Origin: Oceanobacillus timonensis
GTDB lineage: Bacteria; Bacillota; Bacilli; Bacillales; Amphibacillaceae
Reading direction: 5' to 3'
Assembly: GCF_900166635.1 (NCBI RefSeq)
Contig: NZ_LT800497.1
Span: 658,303-722,302 of the forward strand
DNA: 64,000 nucleotides
Shown here: positions 55,390-64,000 of the stretch, in pieces
Layout of the letters: every line of letters starts with the position of its first letter
Position numbering within the stretch: position 1 is the stretch's first letter
Notes under the pieces: model-generated
What the model was told of the DNA's origin: nothing
What the model saw: the letters and a program-made list of their open reading frames with translations, nothing else
Database searches by the model: none
Translations under genes and position numbers: made by a program

Positions 55390-55967
55390 ATGCCTCATAT
55401 TGCAATGGATAAGAGTGAATTCCCTGTATATATTGAAGAAGCATTATGGTTGAAGGAACAATATAAAAATCAGATTGGTGTGGAATCAGATTTCTTCTCA
55501 AATCAACTTGATAGTTACCAGCAAGTCTATCAGCGATATCTATTTGACTACATTATCAGGTTCGTGCTTTTTAGCGGGGAAGGCCAGTTGTTCCAACCTA
55601 GCAATTAGATATTTAATAGAGATCGCTGGGTAGGGATTAACTGAAGAAGAAATGCTTCAAGAAAAAGAAAGGTATTATGATTTAATTCAACACTCTGCAA
55701 GAAGCGATTAAAGTTATTGCGGAAAATGAGGTAGCTATTGAAGTGAACACATCTGCAAAGCAAAAAAATCCTGACGGATGGTACTCAAGTGATGAAATTC
55801 TGGAACTGGCTTACCATTATGGTGTGTTTGTTTCATTTGGTTCTGATGCGCATACTCCAGAACGGATTGGTGATGATTGGGAGGAGGTTCGTCAGCATTT
55901 GAAAAAGATAGGGTTTGATAAGGTGGTTTTCTTCCGGGAACGGCAGCGAGTGGAGGTAGAGATTTAG
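55390..55967 (+). pseudogene. PHP-domain phosphatase, broken copy 2
   Basis: MPHIAMDKSEFPVYIEEALW and FDYIIRFVLFSGEGQLFQPS, then after frameshifts EEMLQEKERYYDLIQHSARS and, from 55735, AIEVNTSAKQKNPDGWYSSD, SFGSDAHTPERIGDDWEEV. This is most of a histidinol-phosphatase-like PHP protein. The N-terminal metal motif is missing, there are at least two frameshifts, and about 100 bases present in copy 1 (30319) are deleted near 55704. The two copies are about nine-tenths identical by eye. Confidence 0.75.
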
Positions 55968-56055
55968 AAGTATGGAGGCAAGGTGAAAAATTGGTGCATG
56001 TTCTATTTGGAGAAAATGGAATGGTGAGATGTGAAGTATTGTGAATTGGAGAATG

Positions 56056-56109
56056 AAAAGAAATTCCCTTGAGAGTGGTTGTGTTCATTCTCAAAGGAAT
56101 TTCTTTTTT
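56056..56109. terminator. Terminator
   Basis: AAAAGAAATTCC-TTGAGA pairs with TCTCAA-GGAATTTCTTTT (single bulge on each side), with A and T runs. It lies between the broken phosphatase and the minus-strand TRAP operon and can act for both. Confidence 0.7.
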
Positions 56110-56428
56110 AGTCCGCAATATGTTTTTAGATGGGAAGATAGAATTTGTAACTGATAATTGTGATAATCACCGGATTTTTAGTGAGTTGTAAAACAAATAG
56201 GTTGCAAGCTGATTCAATGTACAATTTTCAAGGAGTGCATGAATAATCAAGTTAATGATAATATTTGAGTTTATCTATCAACAAATATCAGCAGAACCTT
56301 TGGATTGTCCCGTGCTCCTTCCTAACAAACTTTGTAAGTAATAATTTGTCCCTTAAACAAATGTCTATATCCAACATTACTATAACTATGATATCTCACA
56401 CGGAATCGAGTTTTACGAGAATATCTCC
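56110..56428. other. Intergenic, nothing recognised
   Basis: About 320 bases at the 3' side of the minus-strand dctM. No gene, RNA or repeat with support. Confidence 0.4.
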
Positions 56429-57706
56429 TTACCGTGAAATCCATTCAACGAGGAACATCGTTGTGTCTGGTACATACGTAATCACAAGTAATGCAAACAA
56501 GTTAACAGCTACGAATTTCATAACTCCTGGCAGTATCTGCAACATATTGAGTTTCGACACGGATTGTGCGACAAAAATATTCATTCCGAAAGGCGGCGTA
56601 TACATTCCAATTGCTAAGTTAGTAACGATAATAATCCCGAAATGAACAGGATCAATTCCTAACGCAGTTGCTGCTGGAAATAGCAATGGTGCAGTGATGA
56701 CAATTGCTGCAATTCCTTCCATCATCATTCCCATTACAAGTAATACGAGATTAAGAATTAGTAAAAATAAAATCGCTGAGCTAATATTTTCAGAAACAAA
56801 TGTAGCAACTTGTTGAGGCACGCCTCCACGGGTTAATAACCAACCGAGGATTTGTGCGGATGCTACCAGTACTAGAATTTGCGCAGATGTTGTCGCTGAA
56901 TCCACACAAACACGATAAAATTGCTTTAAAGTCAGTTGTCGGTAGATAAACGCACTCACAATAAGTGCGTAAATAACGATTACACCTGCTGCCTCTGTTG
57001 GTGTAAAGAACCCTCCGTAAATCCCACCTAGTATAATAATTGGGATAATCAGTGCCCATATTGCCTGGCGGGTAGAAACTAGTAATTCTTTTAACGACGC
57101 ACGTTTGTTACGTGGAAATTGGTGATAACAGGAATAGAAATAAATATAGATAATAGAGCTTATTCCAATAACAATTCCCGCACCAATCCCTGCTAGAAAC
57201 AAGTCTCCAATGGAAGTACCGGTAACGGATCCAAAGACGATGAGCGTAATACTTGGAGGAATAATGAGCGACGCAGCCCCGGCAGACGCCAATAAACCAG
57301 ATGCAAAAGAAGGCTTGAAATGCGCTCTGAGCATTTCCGGGTACATAATCTTCCCGATAGCCATAACAGTTGCTGGACCGGAACCTGACAATGCCCCAAA
57401 GAACATGCTGGAGACTTGAGCTGTCATGGCTACCCCGCCCGTAACATGGCCAACGAGAGCCCGTGCCCACCGCATCAGTCGATCAGACAAGCCGCCAGCA
57501 TCCATGATATTCGCTGCAAAAATAAAGAAAGGCAGTGCCATCAAGGCAAATTGATCAATCCCTCCAAAGATTTGTTGAACCAAAACTACTGGTTGAATAT
57601 CTGTTATAAATATAACCGTTAGAAAGGCAGCTAGCCCAAAGGCGACAAAGATTGGTGCACTAGTTAATAATAAAAGTAGAATTAAAATAATCAGCGTAGT
57701 TGTCAT
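56429..57706 (-). CDS. dctM: TRAP transporter large permease DctM
   Basis: A 425-residue permease with about twelve membrane segments and DctM motifs (FFIFAANIMDAGGLSDRLMR, GALSGSGPATVMAIGKIM, SLIIPPSITLIVFG, MYTPPFGMNIF). The ATG overlaps the dctQ stop by four bases. Last gene of a P-Q-M operon that has no enzyme genes of its own. Confidence 0.92.
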   Translation of the reverse strand: MTTTLIILILLLLLTSAPIFVAFGLAAFLTVIFITDIQPVVLVQQIFGGIDQFALMALPFFIFAANIMDAGGLSDRLMRWARALVGHVTGGVAMTAQVSSMFFGALSGSGPATVMAIGKIMYPEMLRAHFKPSFASGLLASAGAASLIIPPSITLIVFGSVTGTSIGDLFLAGIGAGIVIGISSIIYIYFYSCYHQFPRNKRASLKELLVSTRQAIWALIIPIIILGGIYGGFFTPTEAAGVIVIYALIVSAFIYRQLTLKQFYRVCVDSATTSAQILVLVASAQILGWLLTRGGVPQQVATFVSENISSAILFLLILNLVLLVMGMMMEGIAAIVITAPLLFPAATALGIDPVHFGIIIVTNLAIGMYTPPFGMNIFVAQSVSKLNMLQILPGVMKFVAVNLFALLVITYVPDTTMFLVEWISR

Positions 57707-58203
57707 GACTCTTCCATCACCTCCGGAGTAGACCCAGCAACTTCAGCTTCCCCTTTCCAAATTCGAGGTGTTGCAACGATAAGATGGATGATAGACAAAA
57801 TCGTACCTATTGGAATTGCCAAATAGATGAAGAAGAAGGGAATTCCTAGTGCAGGTGCTAACTGTCCACTTTGAAACGTTAAAATCACGAGATAGGAGCT
57901 GTAAAAGGTTAACACCGTTAAGAAAAATAGTGTTAATATGTGGACAGCAATATTCAAGATGCGTGTCGTTTTTTTATTCGTAAATGTGAGAATAAAATCG
58001 ACGCAAATATGCGTGCCTTTTCGAAAACATACAGCAGACCCAATGAATGTAATAGCAATCATCAAGTAACGAACTAGTTCTTCAACCCAAGAAGGATTAG
58101 CCGCGAACCCATATCGTAAGACAACGTTTATGGATAAAATAACCGTTGCAATGATGAGACAAGTTGCAATGAAAATCTCTTCTATTCGTTTTATCGTTTT
58201 CAT
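57703..58203 (-). CDS. dctQ: TRAP transporter small membrane subunit DctQ
   Basis: A 166-residue protein with four membrane segments and the DctQ pattern (NVVLRYGFAANPSWVEELVR, CFRKGTHICVDF). AAGGAGAA precedes the ATG at 58203; longer versions of the frame run into dctP in another frame and are rejected. A charged C-terminus is cytoplasmic. Confidence 0.9.
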   Translation of the reverse strand: MKTIKRIEEIFIATCLIIATVILSINVVLRYGFAANPSWVEELVRYLMIAITFIGSAVCFRKGTHICVDFILTFTNKKTTRILNIAVHILTLFFLTVLTFYSSYLVILTFQSGQLAPALGIPFFFIYLAIPIGTILSIIHLIVATPRIWKGEAEVAGSTPEVMEES

Positions 58204-58219
58204 AAAATCATTCTCCTTA

Positions 58220-59239
58220 TCATTGATTACTAGACACTTCTTCAATCTTGTCGTAGATTTTTTGGAGAAGTTCTTGCTGTCCAGGTTCATTATATTCTGT
58301 TTCATGAACAGGTAGAGAAGCTTCTCTGAATGTCTCAATTTCCTCCTCTGTAAACGAGTAGAAATTCTTGTCTGATGCTTCAAGTTCCGCGCGATATTCT
58401 GCTTCATTTTCAGCGAGTACTTCTCGAGCTTCGTTACGACCAACTTCTTCTGCAGCAACGAGGATTTCCTGTAATTCTGAAGGAAGGTCGTTATACCAAT
58501 CTTGGTTAGCAATCATCGCATACGTCATTGTTCCATGGTACGTTTCCACGATGTTTTCTTGGACTTCATGGTAGTTATTCAAATAAACGGTTTGTAGCGG
58601 GTTTTCTTGACCATCGACAATGCCAAGTTGAAGAGAGTTATACACCTCAGAATAAGGAACCGGAACAGGATTTGCACCCCACTGTTTGTATTGGGCAAGT
58701 AATAAAGGTGATTCCATCGTTCGGATGGTTACCCCTTCTAAGTCAGAAGGTTCATGGATTTCTCGATTGCTGGTTGTAATCAATTTGTATCCACCTGGCC
58801 AAAATCCCAGACCTTCAAATCCCCCTTGATCAAGTGTGGCTAGAATTTCATCACCAACCTCACTATCGAGTACTTTATATTTTGTTTCTGTATCGGGCGG
58901 CCATAAGTAAGGGAGGTCAACGACTTTGATATCATCTACAAACGGTGCGATCATGGCTGTTGGTTGCATCGTCAATTGAATTTCGCCTAGTTGCGTCGCC
59001 TCGACTTGCTCACGAAGTGAACCTAATTGAGAGGCTGGGTACACATTGACGTCGACATTATCCGTATGGGATTCTACATATTCTTCAAAAGCTTCTGCTC
59101 CTGCATGTTCAGGACTCATTAATGGCTGATTGTGACCGAACGTAATCTCGAGTGTTTTCTCTGATGCTTCACCGCTTTGACAGCCTGAAACGATGAGCCC
59201 TAATCCAATAACTACTATCCATGCGTGTACTTTCCTCAT
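58220..59239 (-). CDS. dctP: TRAP transporter solute-binding lipoprotein DctP
   Basis: A 339-residue binding protein with lipobox VSGC (Cys20) and DctP hallmarks (YPASQLGSLREQVEATQLGE, VTIRTMES containing the ligand Arg, VDGQENPLQTV). First gene of the minus-strand TRAP operon, divergent from the PucR regulator, which may control it. Confidence 0.9.
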   Translation of the reverse strand: MRKVHAWIVVIGLGLIVSGCQSGEASEKTLEITFGHNQPLMSPEHAGAEAFEEYVESHTDNVDVNVYPASQLGSLREQVEATQLGEIQLTMQPTAMIAPFVDDIKVVDLPYLWPPDTETKYKVLDSEVGDEILATLDQGGFEGLGFWPGGYKLITTSNREIHEPSDLEGVTIRTMESPLLLAQYKQWGANPVPVPYSEVYNSLQLGIVDGQENPLQTVYLNNYHEVQENIVETYHGTMTYAMIANQDWYNDLPSELQEILVAAEEVGRNEAREVLAENEAEYRAELEASDKNFYSFTEEEIETFREASLPVHETEYNEPGQQELLQKIYDKIEEVSSNQ

Positions 59240-59832
59240 TTTTATTCAAAACCCCTTTGATGATTATGGTTTCGGATAACCACAATATTATATAGAAATT
59301 TCAGATTATATTAATTAAAAATCAATCTGTATTACTTCTGTTATGTCACAAAAGAATTTATTCGTGAAGTATTAAATGACCGTATGTTTGTAATCTCCCA
59401 TAAAAAGAATATAGCTGACTTCAGCATAATGTTCTTAAAGGGTTCCATATAAAAATCATCCGTTCATTAGGAGATATTATTGTCGGTGTATGCCTCCTTC
59501 CCCCTCAAATTCCTTCCGAATAAAAAATGGTGCATCTTATTGCGGATTAAAATTATTAGATAAAAAGTTAGATTACCAAATTTTAAAAGAAAGCGTTTTC
59601 TATTTATTGAACAAAAACATAAATAGATTTTAACATAAATAATCTGTAATAGTATTGTCGATAGAGCTAAATTAATCGACAGAATATTGTCCATAAAAAC
59701 ATAATACGATATGATATGCTTATAATTCTATACTACGTAACTTGTCATAATGGCGGAGTAAACGTTTTGAAAACGATTCGGTTAGAAATATGGAGCTTGT
59801 AGGTTTGAAACTATAAAAATGGGGTGAAACAG
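59240..59832. other. Divergent regulatory region, dctP / pucR-type regulator
   Basis: About 590 AT-rich bases between two divergent genes. It holds a palindromic cre-like site at 59588 and several TATAAT-like sequences in both directions (for example TATAAT on the minus strand near 59288-59293). No gene recognised. Confidence 0.45.
59588..59601. promoter_or_regulatory. cre-like site in dctP/pucR-type intergenic region
   Basis: AGAAAGCGTTTTCT has the CcpA core GAAAGCG/TTTTC but differs from consensus at both end bases. Its near-perfect symmetry and position between divergent catabolic genes favour a real site. Confidence 0.4.
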
Positions 59833-61425
59833 ATGGGAATAACATTAGAAAGTGCAATGGAAATAGGAGGTTTAAAAGAATGCCGCATTTTAGCGGGAAG
59901 AGAAGGTTTATCAAATAGAATTGATAATGTAACAATTATGGAAGTCCCCGATGTCACACGCTGGTTGAAAGGTAATGAGTTATTAATCACCAGCTTTTTT
60001 GCCAAAAATGAGCCCTTTGATCAGCAGCGATTCATACAGCAATTATCTGCTGTTAACACTTCTGCTTTAGCCATAAAACCATATCATTTTTTAGGTGAGA
60101 TTCCTAGTTTCTTATTGGAAGAAGCAGAGAAGTTTGGGCTCCCGATCATAGAAATACCTGAAAAGATTAGTTATCTGGATATATTATCTCCTGTTATGAG
60201 TACCATTTTTAACAGTAAAGCATTACTTCAAGATGATATGGAACAAGCAAATAAAATTTTAAGAGAAGTTTCTATAAACGGGGGAAAGGTCAATGATTTT
60301 ATTGAAGCATTAGAGTTTCTTACTAGAAGTATGGTTACGATAGAAAGCTGGCTACCTTTTATAAAACTTCCTACTCCAAATTTTGACATGGTACCTATAA
60401 CGGAAGAGGAAATAAGAGAACTGGAACTAATCAAACACCCAATTCGCATGAAGCGTCAATGTAATGAAGAGGAAGTGTCATGTATTGTTGCACCTATCTT
60501 GTTAGATGGCGTAATACATGGTTATATCACAAGTTGGGGATATGAAAATGAAAACTTACAGTTATACTTATCCATCCTTGAACAGGCATCTGTGTTTTTA
60601 TCTCTTGAGTTTTTAAGGCTTAAAGTAAAACATGATGTTGAACAACAATATAAAAATGACTTCATTCAGGAATTGTTATTTAACAACTCCATGAGCTTCC
60701 AAGACATCGTTGAAAAAGGGAAAAAATATCAATTTGATAACGAAAAAATGTACGCTTGTATTTTATTAAAAACAAGGAATAAAGAACAAAAAAACAAAGA
60801 TGTTGAAGCGACAAAGATTAGTAGGGTTGACTATATTATTCGGCAGCAGTGGCCGGATGCTATTGTAGGCAATATTCGTGATTATATTTGTGTTATTTTT
60901 CCCGTGTATGATGATACGAAAACAGAGCACAAGAATCAGTTCCAGGTGTTATACAACTATATAGATACATATGTTGAACGGCATTTTGTATTAAACATGG
61001 GTGTCGGAAATACACACATTGGAATAACAGGATTACGAGAAAGTTTTGTTCAAGCAGAGCACGCACTGAAGTTAGGAGGCTATTTAACCAACCCCGCAAT
61101 TGTCACTTTTTATGAAGATTTAGGTGTATATCGACTGCTTGGAGAGTTAATTGGAAGTAAGGAGCTAACAGATTTTTTTAATCAAACGGTAGGAAAACTA
61201 ATCAAATATGATGAATTACATCATTTAAAGCTTGTAAAAACGTTAGATGCTTATTTTGAACACAATGGAAATCTCAAAGAAACATCCCGTTTTCTATACA
61301 TTCACGTGAATACATTAAAATACAGGATTAAAAAAATCGCTTCTATAACCGGATATTCAGTGAATGATACAGACGGAAAAGTGATGTTGTATCTAGGCTT
61401 AAAAATAAATGAATTGTCGCTATAG
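59833..61425 (+). CDS. PucR-family transcriptional regulator
   Basis: A 530-residue regulator of the PucR type: N-terminal PucR domain (residues 1-125, ILAGREGLSNRIDNVTIMEV, WLKGNELLITSFFA), a central GGDEF-like region (about 280-400), and a C-terminal HTH_30 domain (LVKTLDAYFEHNGNLKETSR, then HVNTLKYRIKKI). PucR proteins control purine, ureide or pyrimidine catabolism. GGGGTG precedes the ATG at 59833. The genes after it encode a carbamoylase-type hydrolase and PyrK/PyrD-like proteins, in keeping with such a role. Confidence 0.9.
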   Translation: MGITLESAMEIGGLKECRILAGREGLSNRIDNVTIMEVPDVTRWLKGNELLITSFFAKNEPFDQQRFIQQLSAVNTSALAIKPYHFLGEIPSFLLEEAEKFGLPIIEIPEKISYLDILSPVMSTIFNSKALLQDDMEQANKILREVSINGGKVNDFIEALEFLTRSMVTIESWLPFIKLPTPNFDMVPITEEEIRELELIKHPIRMKRQCNEEEVSCIVAPILLDGVIHGYITSWGYENENLQLYLSILEQASVFLSLEFLRLKVKHDVEQQYKNDFIQELLFNNSMSFQDIVEKGKKYQFDNEKMYACILLKTRNKEQKNKDVEATKISRVDYIIRQQWPDAIVGNIRDYICVIFPVYDDTKTEHKNQFQVLYNYIDTYVERHFVLNMGVGNTHIGITGLRESFVQAEHALKLGGYLTNPAIVTFYEDLGVYRLLGELIGSKELTDFFNQTVGKLIKYDELHHLKLVKTLDAYFEHNGNLKETSRFLYIHVNTLKYRIKKIASITGYSVNDTDGKVMLYLGLKINELSL

Positions 61426-61483
61426 CATTGTTTATACAGACAATAAATAAAATAAAATCATGTTTAAAAAGACAAAGATTTTT

Positions 61484-61497
61484 TAAAAGCGTTTTCA
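61484..61497 (+). promoter_or_regulatory. cre-like site overlapping -10 region
   Basis: TAAAAGCGTTTTCA fits the cre consensus except at the second base. It runs directly into TATAAT (61498-61503), so CcpA bound here would block the promoter of the M20 hydrolase operon. Confidence 0.5.
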
Positions 61498-61563
61498 TAT
61501 AATAAGAGTTAAGCAACAGGTTAAACAGACAAAGTATATATGAAGATGTTGGGAGGATACATG

Positions 61564-62799
61564 ATGAGTCTGCATCGGATTCAAGAAATGCTAAGTCAAT
61601 TCAACAGGATAGGTTATACAAAAGACGGAATGAACCGGATGGCGTATACAGACAGCGAACGTAAAGCAAAAGAATTTTTTAAAGAAATATGTGAAAGTGA
61701 AAATGTAAGTGTGCGAATGGATCATGCTGGTAATATGATTGCATACAGAGAAGGGTTGGATCCGACATTACCCCCTGTTTTGACTGGCTCACATCTTGAT
61801 ACCGTCACCAATGGAGGGAAATACGATGGGGTGGTGGGTGTTGTTGCTGCTATTGAATTAATCCGTCGTCTAAATGAACAACAGATACGCACGAATCATC
61901 CAATCGAGGTTATTGGTTTTGCAGCAGAAGAGTCATCAAGGTTTGGTATCGCTACGATAGGAAGTAAAGGTATGGCTGGAATTTTGGAACCGTGTAACGT
62001 TAAAAATTTAAAAGATAAAAATAATGTAAGTTTAGAAACTGCCTTTTCCCAAGCAGGATTAAATTTAAGTCATGCTGAAGGCGCTTCCAGAGAAAACGAA
62101 GACATCAAAGCCTTTTTTGAAGTTCATATTGAGCAAGGACCTGTATTAGAGAGAGAGCAATTGGACATCGGGGTTGTAACCGGGATTGCAGCACCGACTC
62201 GCTTAAAAGTAACAGTAGAAGGAAAAGCTTCTCATTCAGGCACAACGCCTATGGATTTACGAAAAGATGCGTTCTTGGGCGCTGCTGAAATCGGCATAGC
62301 TGTGGAAAAAGCAGCGATAGCGGAGGCGGATAAAGGAACGGTTGCTACTGTAGGAGAATGCACAATTGCTCCTGGCGCCATGAACATTGTTCCAGAATTA
62401 GCAGAAATGCAAATTGACATCCGTAGTGTTGATATGAATTCTAAACAAAATGTGCTCAAACATGTAGAAAAAGTCATTAAAAATGTAGAAACGAAAAGAG
62501 GGCTTCTCGTACATTCCGAATTATTGACGAACGATGAACCCGTAATATTAGAAGAAAATGTCACTTCCTCCATTTTGAGAACATGTAAACAACTTGGTGT
62601 TTCATATAGGGAAATGCCAAGTGGTGCGGGTCATGATGCGATGAATATGGCAAAACTTTGCCCGACAGGACTGATTTTTATTCCTTGTCGTGATGGCTTA
62701 AGCCACCATAAAGATGAGTTTTCATCACTAGATGCGATTGGGATTGCTTGTGACGTTTTGGAGAAGGAAATATTAAAATGGGCAATACCAGTGAAATAG
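61564..62799 (+). CDS. M20 amidohydrolase: allantoate amidohydrolase / N-carbamoyl amino acid hydrolase
   Basis: A 411-residue M20 enzyme of the AllC/HyuC group. Metal ligands H77 and D79 (GSHLDT), D88 (KYDGVVG), E122/E123 (AAEESSRFG), a His in FFEVHIEQGP and a final His in GLSHHKDEFS are all present. Such enzymes remove a carbamoyl group from N-carbamoyl-amino acids or act on allantoate. GGGAGGA precedes ATGs at 61561 and 61564; the second has better spacing. Followed by PyrK/PyrD-like genes, pointing to N-carbamoyl-beta-alanine, N-carbamoyl-aspartate or a hydantoin product. Confidence 0.88.
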   Translation: MSLHRIQEMLSQFNRIGYTKDGMNRMAYTDSERKAKEFFKEICESENVSVRMDHAGNMIAYREGLDPTLPPVLTGSHLDTVTNGGKYDGVVGVVAAIELIRRLNEQQIRTNHPIEVIGFAAEESSRFGIATIGSKGMAGILEPCNVKNLKDKNNVSLETAFSQAGLNLSHAEGASRENEDIKAFFEVHIEQGPVLEREQLDIGVVTGIAAPTRLKVTVEGKASHSGTTPMDLRKDAFLGAAEIGIAVEKAAIAEADKGTVATVGECTIAPGAMNIVPELAEMQIDIRSVDMNSKQNVLKHVEKVIKNVETKRGLLVHSELLTNDEPVILEENVTSSILRTCKQLGVSYREMPSGAGHDAMNMAKLCPTGLIFIPCRDGLSHHKDEFSSLDAIGIACDVLEKEILKWAIPVK

Positions 62800-62829
62800 C
62801 ACATAATGTCAAAATGATGGAGGTAAATC

Positions 62830-63615
62830 ATGAAGGATTATTATTTAACAGTGTTAAAAAATCAACAAGTAAGTAACCGTTATTGGCATATGGTATTAGA
62901 TTCATCCGTCATTCAAGAAAAAATTGAACCAGGTCAATTCTTTAATATAAAAACTGCAGATCAACAGACGTATTATCCTCTGCTCAGGCGACCATTCAGT
63001 ATTTATTTGATTAATGATAACACGTTGGAATTTCTTTATAAAGTTGAAGGAGAAGGGACAAAGCAAATATCAACATATCATCCAGGTGAAAAAGTCAACT
63101 TGCTTGGACCTGCAGGTGTTTCTTTTTCCATAAATAAAGAGTATAAAAAGATATTACTTTTAGCGAGGGGAGTAGGCATTGCAACACTTGCAGCTCTTTC
63201 TCAAAAAGCCGCTCAAATGAATATTGAAATATATGCGATTTTAAGTGCTCGAAAACAGGACGATTTATTGGCTATGAAGACAATGGAGAAATATTGTACA
63301 AAAGTTTATTGTGTTACAGAGGAAGCAGGAACAAGTGATGTAGAAAATGTGCGTGAAATGATTCGTGATTTGATAAAGACACATCATATTGATACAGCGT
63401 ACACTTGTGGATCAAGAAGATTATCAATGCTTTTGCAAAAAATGGCCAAAGTAAATGGAATTGCCGGTCAAATCGCTTTGGAAGAATACATGGCATGCGG
63501 AATGGGGGTCTGCTATTCATGTGTATGTGATATTAAAAAGCAGGGAGTGACGTATACCGTTAAATCTTGTGAAGATGGTCCTGTTTTTCCACTTGAGGAG
63601 GTGGTTATGGAATGA
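62830..63615 (+). CDS. PyrK-like iron-sulfur flavoprotein (dihydroorotate dehydrogenase electron-transfer subunit family)
   Basis: A 261-residue ferredoxin-reductase-fold protein. FAD region RPFSIYLIN near residue 55; a [2Fe-2S] site C223-x4-C228-x2-C231-x15-C247 at the C-terminus, exactly the PyrK pattern. It would pass electrons between NAD(H) and the flavoprotein encoded next. GGAGG precedes the ATG. In this setting, with a carbamoylase and a PucR regulator and not within a pyr operon, it may serve a catabolic dehydrogenase. Confidence 0.87.
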   Translation: MKDYYLTVLKNQQVSNRYWHMVLDSSVIQEKIEPGQFFNIKTADQQTYYPLLRRPFSIYLINDNTLEFLYKVEGEGTKQISTYHPGEKVNLLGPAGVSFSINKEYKKILLLARGVGIATLAALSQKAAQMNIEIYAILSARKQDDLLAMKTMEKYCTKVYCVTEEAGTSDVENVREMIRDLIKTHHIDTAYTCGSRRLSMLLQKMAKVNGIAGQIALEEYMACGMGVCYSCVCDIKKQGVTYTVKSCEDGPVFPLEEVVME

Positions 63616-64000
63616 TGAAAAATGGATTAAAGATGGAAGTAGATATTGGAGGAATCAAAATAGCCAACCCTGTTATGCCAGCTTCGGGAGCTTTTGGGGA
63701 AGGAATGGACAAGATTATTGATTTTAATCAGCTTGGTGCACTGATACCTAAGAGTATAACAAAATATCCCCAAAGAGGTAACAGAAATCCCAGAGCGTGT
63801 GAAACGAATGGGGGAATGATTAATTCGATTGGTATCCAAAGTAAAGGGATAAATTATTATTTAGAAGAAATTATTCCGTATTATAACCAGTATAGTGCAC
63901 CGTTAATATCCAGTATTTCTGCAGAATCCATTGATGAATTTATTGAAATGTCCAGTATCATTTCGTCTGTTCAAAATGTGGCTGCACTTGAATTGAATAT
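63612..64000 (+). CDS. PyrD-like dihydroorotate dehydrogenase family protein, partial
   Basis: The first 129 residues of a class 1B dihydroorotate dehydrogenase-like flavoprotein, cut by the window end: IANPVMPASGAFGEGM, PKSITKYPQRGNRNPRACET and INSIGIQSKGI. In biosynthetic PyrD the corresponding stretch usually reads ETP-GMLNAIGLQN; here it is ETNGGMINSIGIQS, so a relative with another substrate (dihydropyrimidine or hydantoin-type) is possible. The start overlaps the PyrK-like stop by four bases (ATGA), or begins one codon later. Confidence 0.82.
   Translation, partial: MMKNGLKMEVDIGGIKIANPVMPASGAFGEGMDKIIDFNQLGALIPKSITKYPQRGNRNPRACETNGGMINSIGIQSKGINYYLEEIIPYYNQYSAPLISSISAESIDEFIEMSSIISSVQNVAALELN

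Noticed and set aside
57108..57470. 120-residue minus-strand frame inside dctM
   Set aside because: Alternative frame of a well-supported permease gene.
1..64000. CRISPR arrays, tRNA or rRNA genes
   Set aside because: No regularly spaced repeats, cloverleaf-like genes or rRNA-like conserved sequence were noticed; an exhaustive scan was not possible.

Overview
The window is low-GC DNA, roughly one third G+C by eye. It has strong Gram-positive ribosome-binding sites, catabolite-responsive-element-like sequences, lipoprotein-type TRAP binding proteins, a BglG-type PRD regulator and malate:quinone oxidoreductase. This fits a Bacillaceae chromosome, probably a halotolerant Oceanobacillus/Virgibacillus-like genus; the genus is inference. 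No rRNA, tRNA or CRISPR array was seen.

Region 1 (1-13.2 kb) is a decayed mobile/defence island. Two scarred copies of a 250-300 bp repeat (302-546, 12076-12376) and transposase remnants surround a two-gene unit of unknown function (a soluble 308-aa protein and a four-helix membrane protein) and a class 2 DISARM phage-defence locus. That locus has a cytosine-5 methyltransferase (drmMII) divergent from drmE-drmA-drmB. No drmC is present. A stem-loop element occurs in inverted orientation on each side of DISARM (2409-2444 and 13151-13196).

Region 2 (13.2-29.4 kb) is catabolic. An XRE regulator diverges from an unusual operon: a sulfoacetaldehyde acetyltransferase-like ThDP enzyme, an IolC-like PfkB kinase, a zinc alcohol dehydrogenase, a TRAP transporter (P, Q, M), an SDR and a sugar isomerase/epimerase. 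The combination suggests uptake and breakdown of a sulfonated polyol or sugar, which is inference. It is followed by a PRD regulator, a galactitol-family PTS (IIA, IIB, IIC), a zinc dehydrogenase and a class II aldolase, a self-contained polyol-phosphate pathway.

Region 3 (29.4-35 kb) is a scrap zone: a broken PHP phosphatase, an IS3 element whose orfB is fused in frame to a reverse-transcriptase fragment, a broken LutR-like regulator and other gene ends. An intact mqo and an XRE regulator sit among them.

Region 4 (35-42.6 kb) is a FadR-regulated four-carbon acid-sugar (threonate/erythronate-type) operon: TRAP transporter, PPC-domain protein, 3-hydroxyisobutyrate dehydrogenase-family enzyme, DUF1537 kinase and a class II aldolase-like decarboxylase.

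Region 5 (42.6-56.1 kb) starts with a GntR regulator, then a pair of genes with visibly higher GC (bicupin and fumarylacetoacetase). These are followed by an Asp/Glu/hydantoin racemase-family protein, three SDRs, a sodium/solute symporter with a small partner, a thiolase and a two-subunit 3-oxoacid CoA-transferase. The end enzymes would convert acetoacetate, the fumarylacetoacetase product, to acetyl-CoA. A second copy of the broken PHP phosphatase closes the region.

Region 6 (56.1-64 kb) has a third TRAP transporter on the minus strand, divergent from a PucR regulator. The PucR gene is followed by an M20 carbamoylase/allantoate amidohydrolase and by PyrK-like and PyrD-like proteins (the latter cut by the window end), probably a pyrimidine, hydantoin or ureide pathway.
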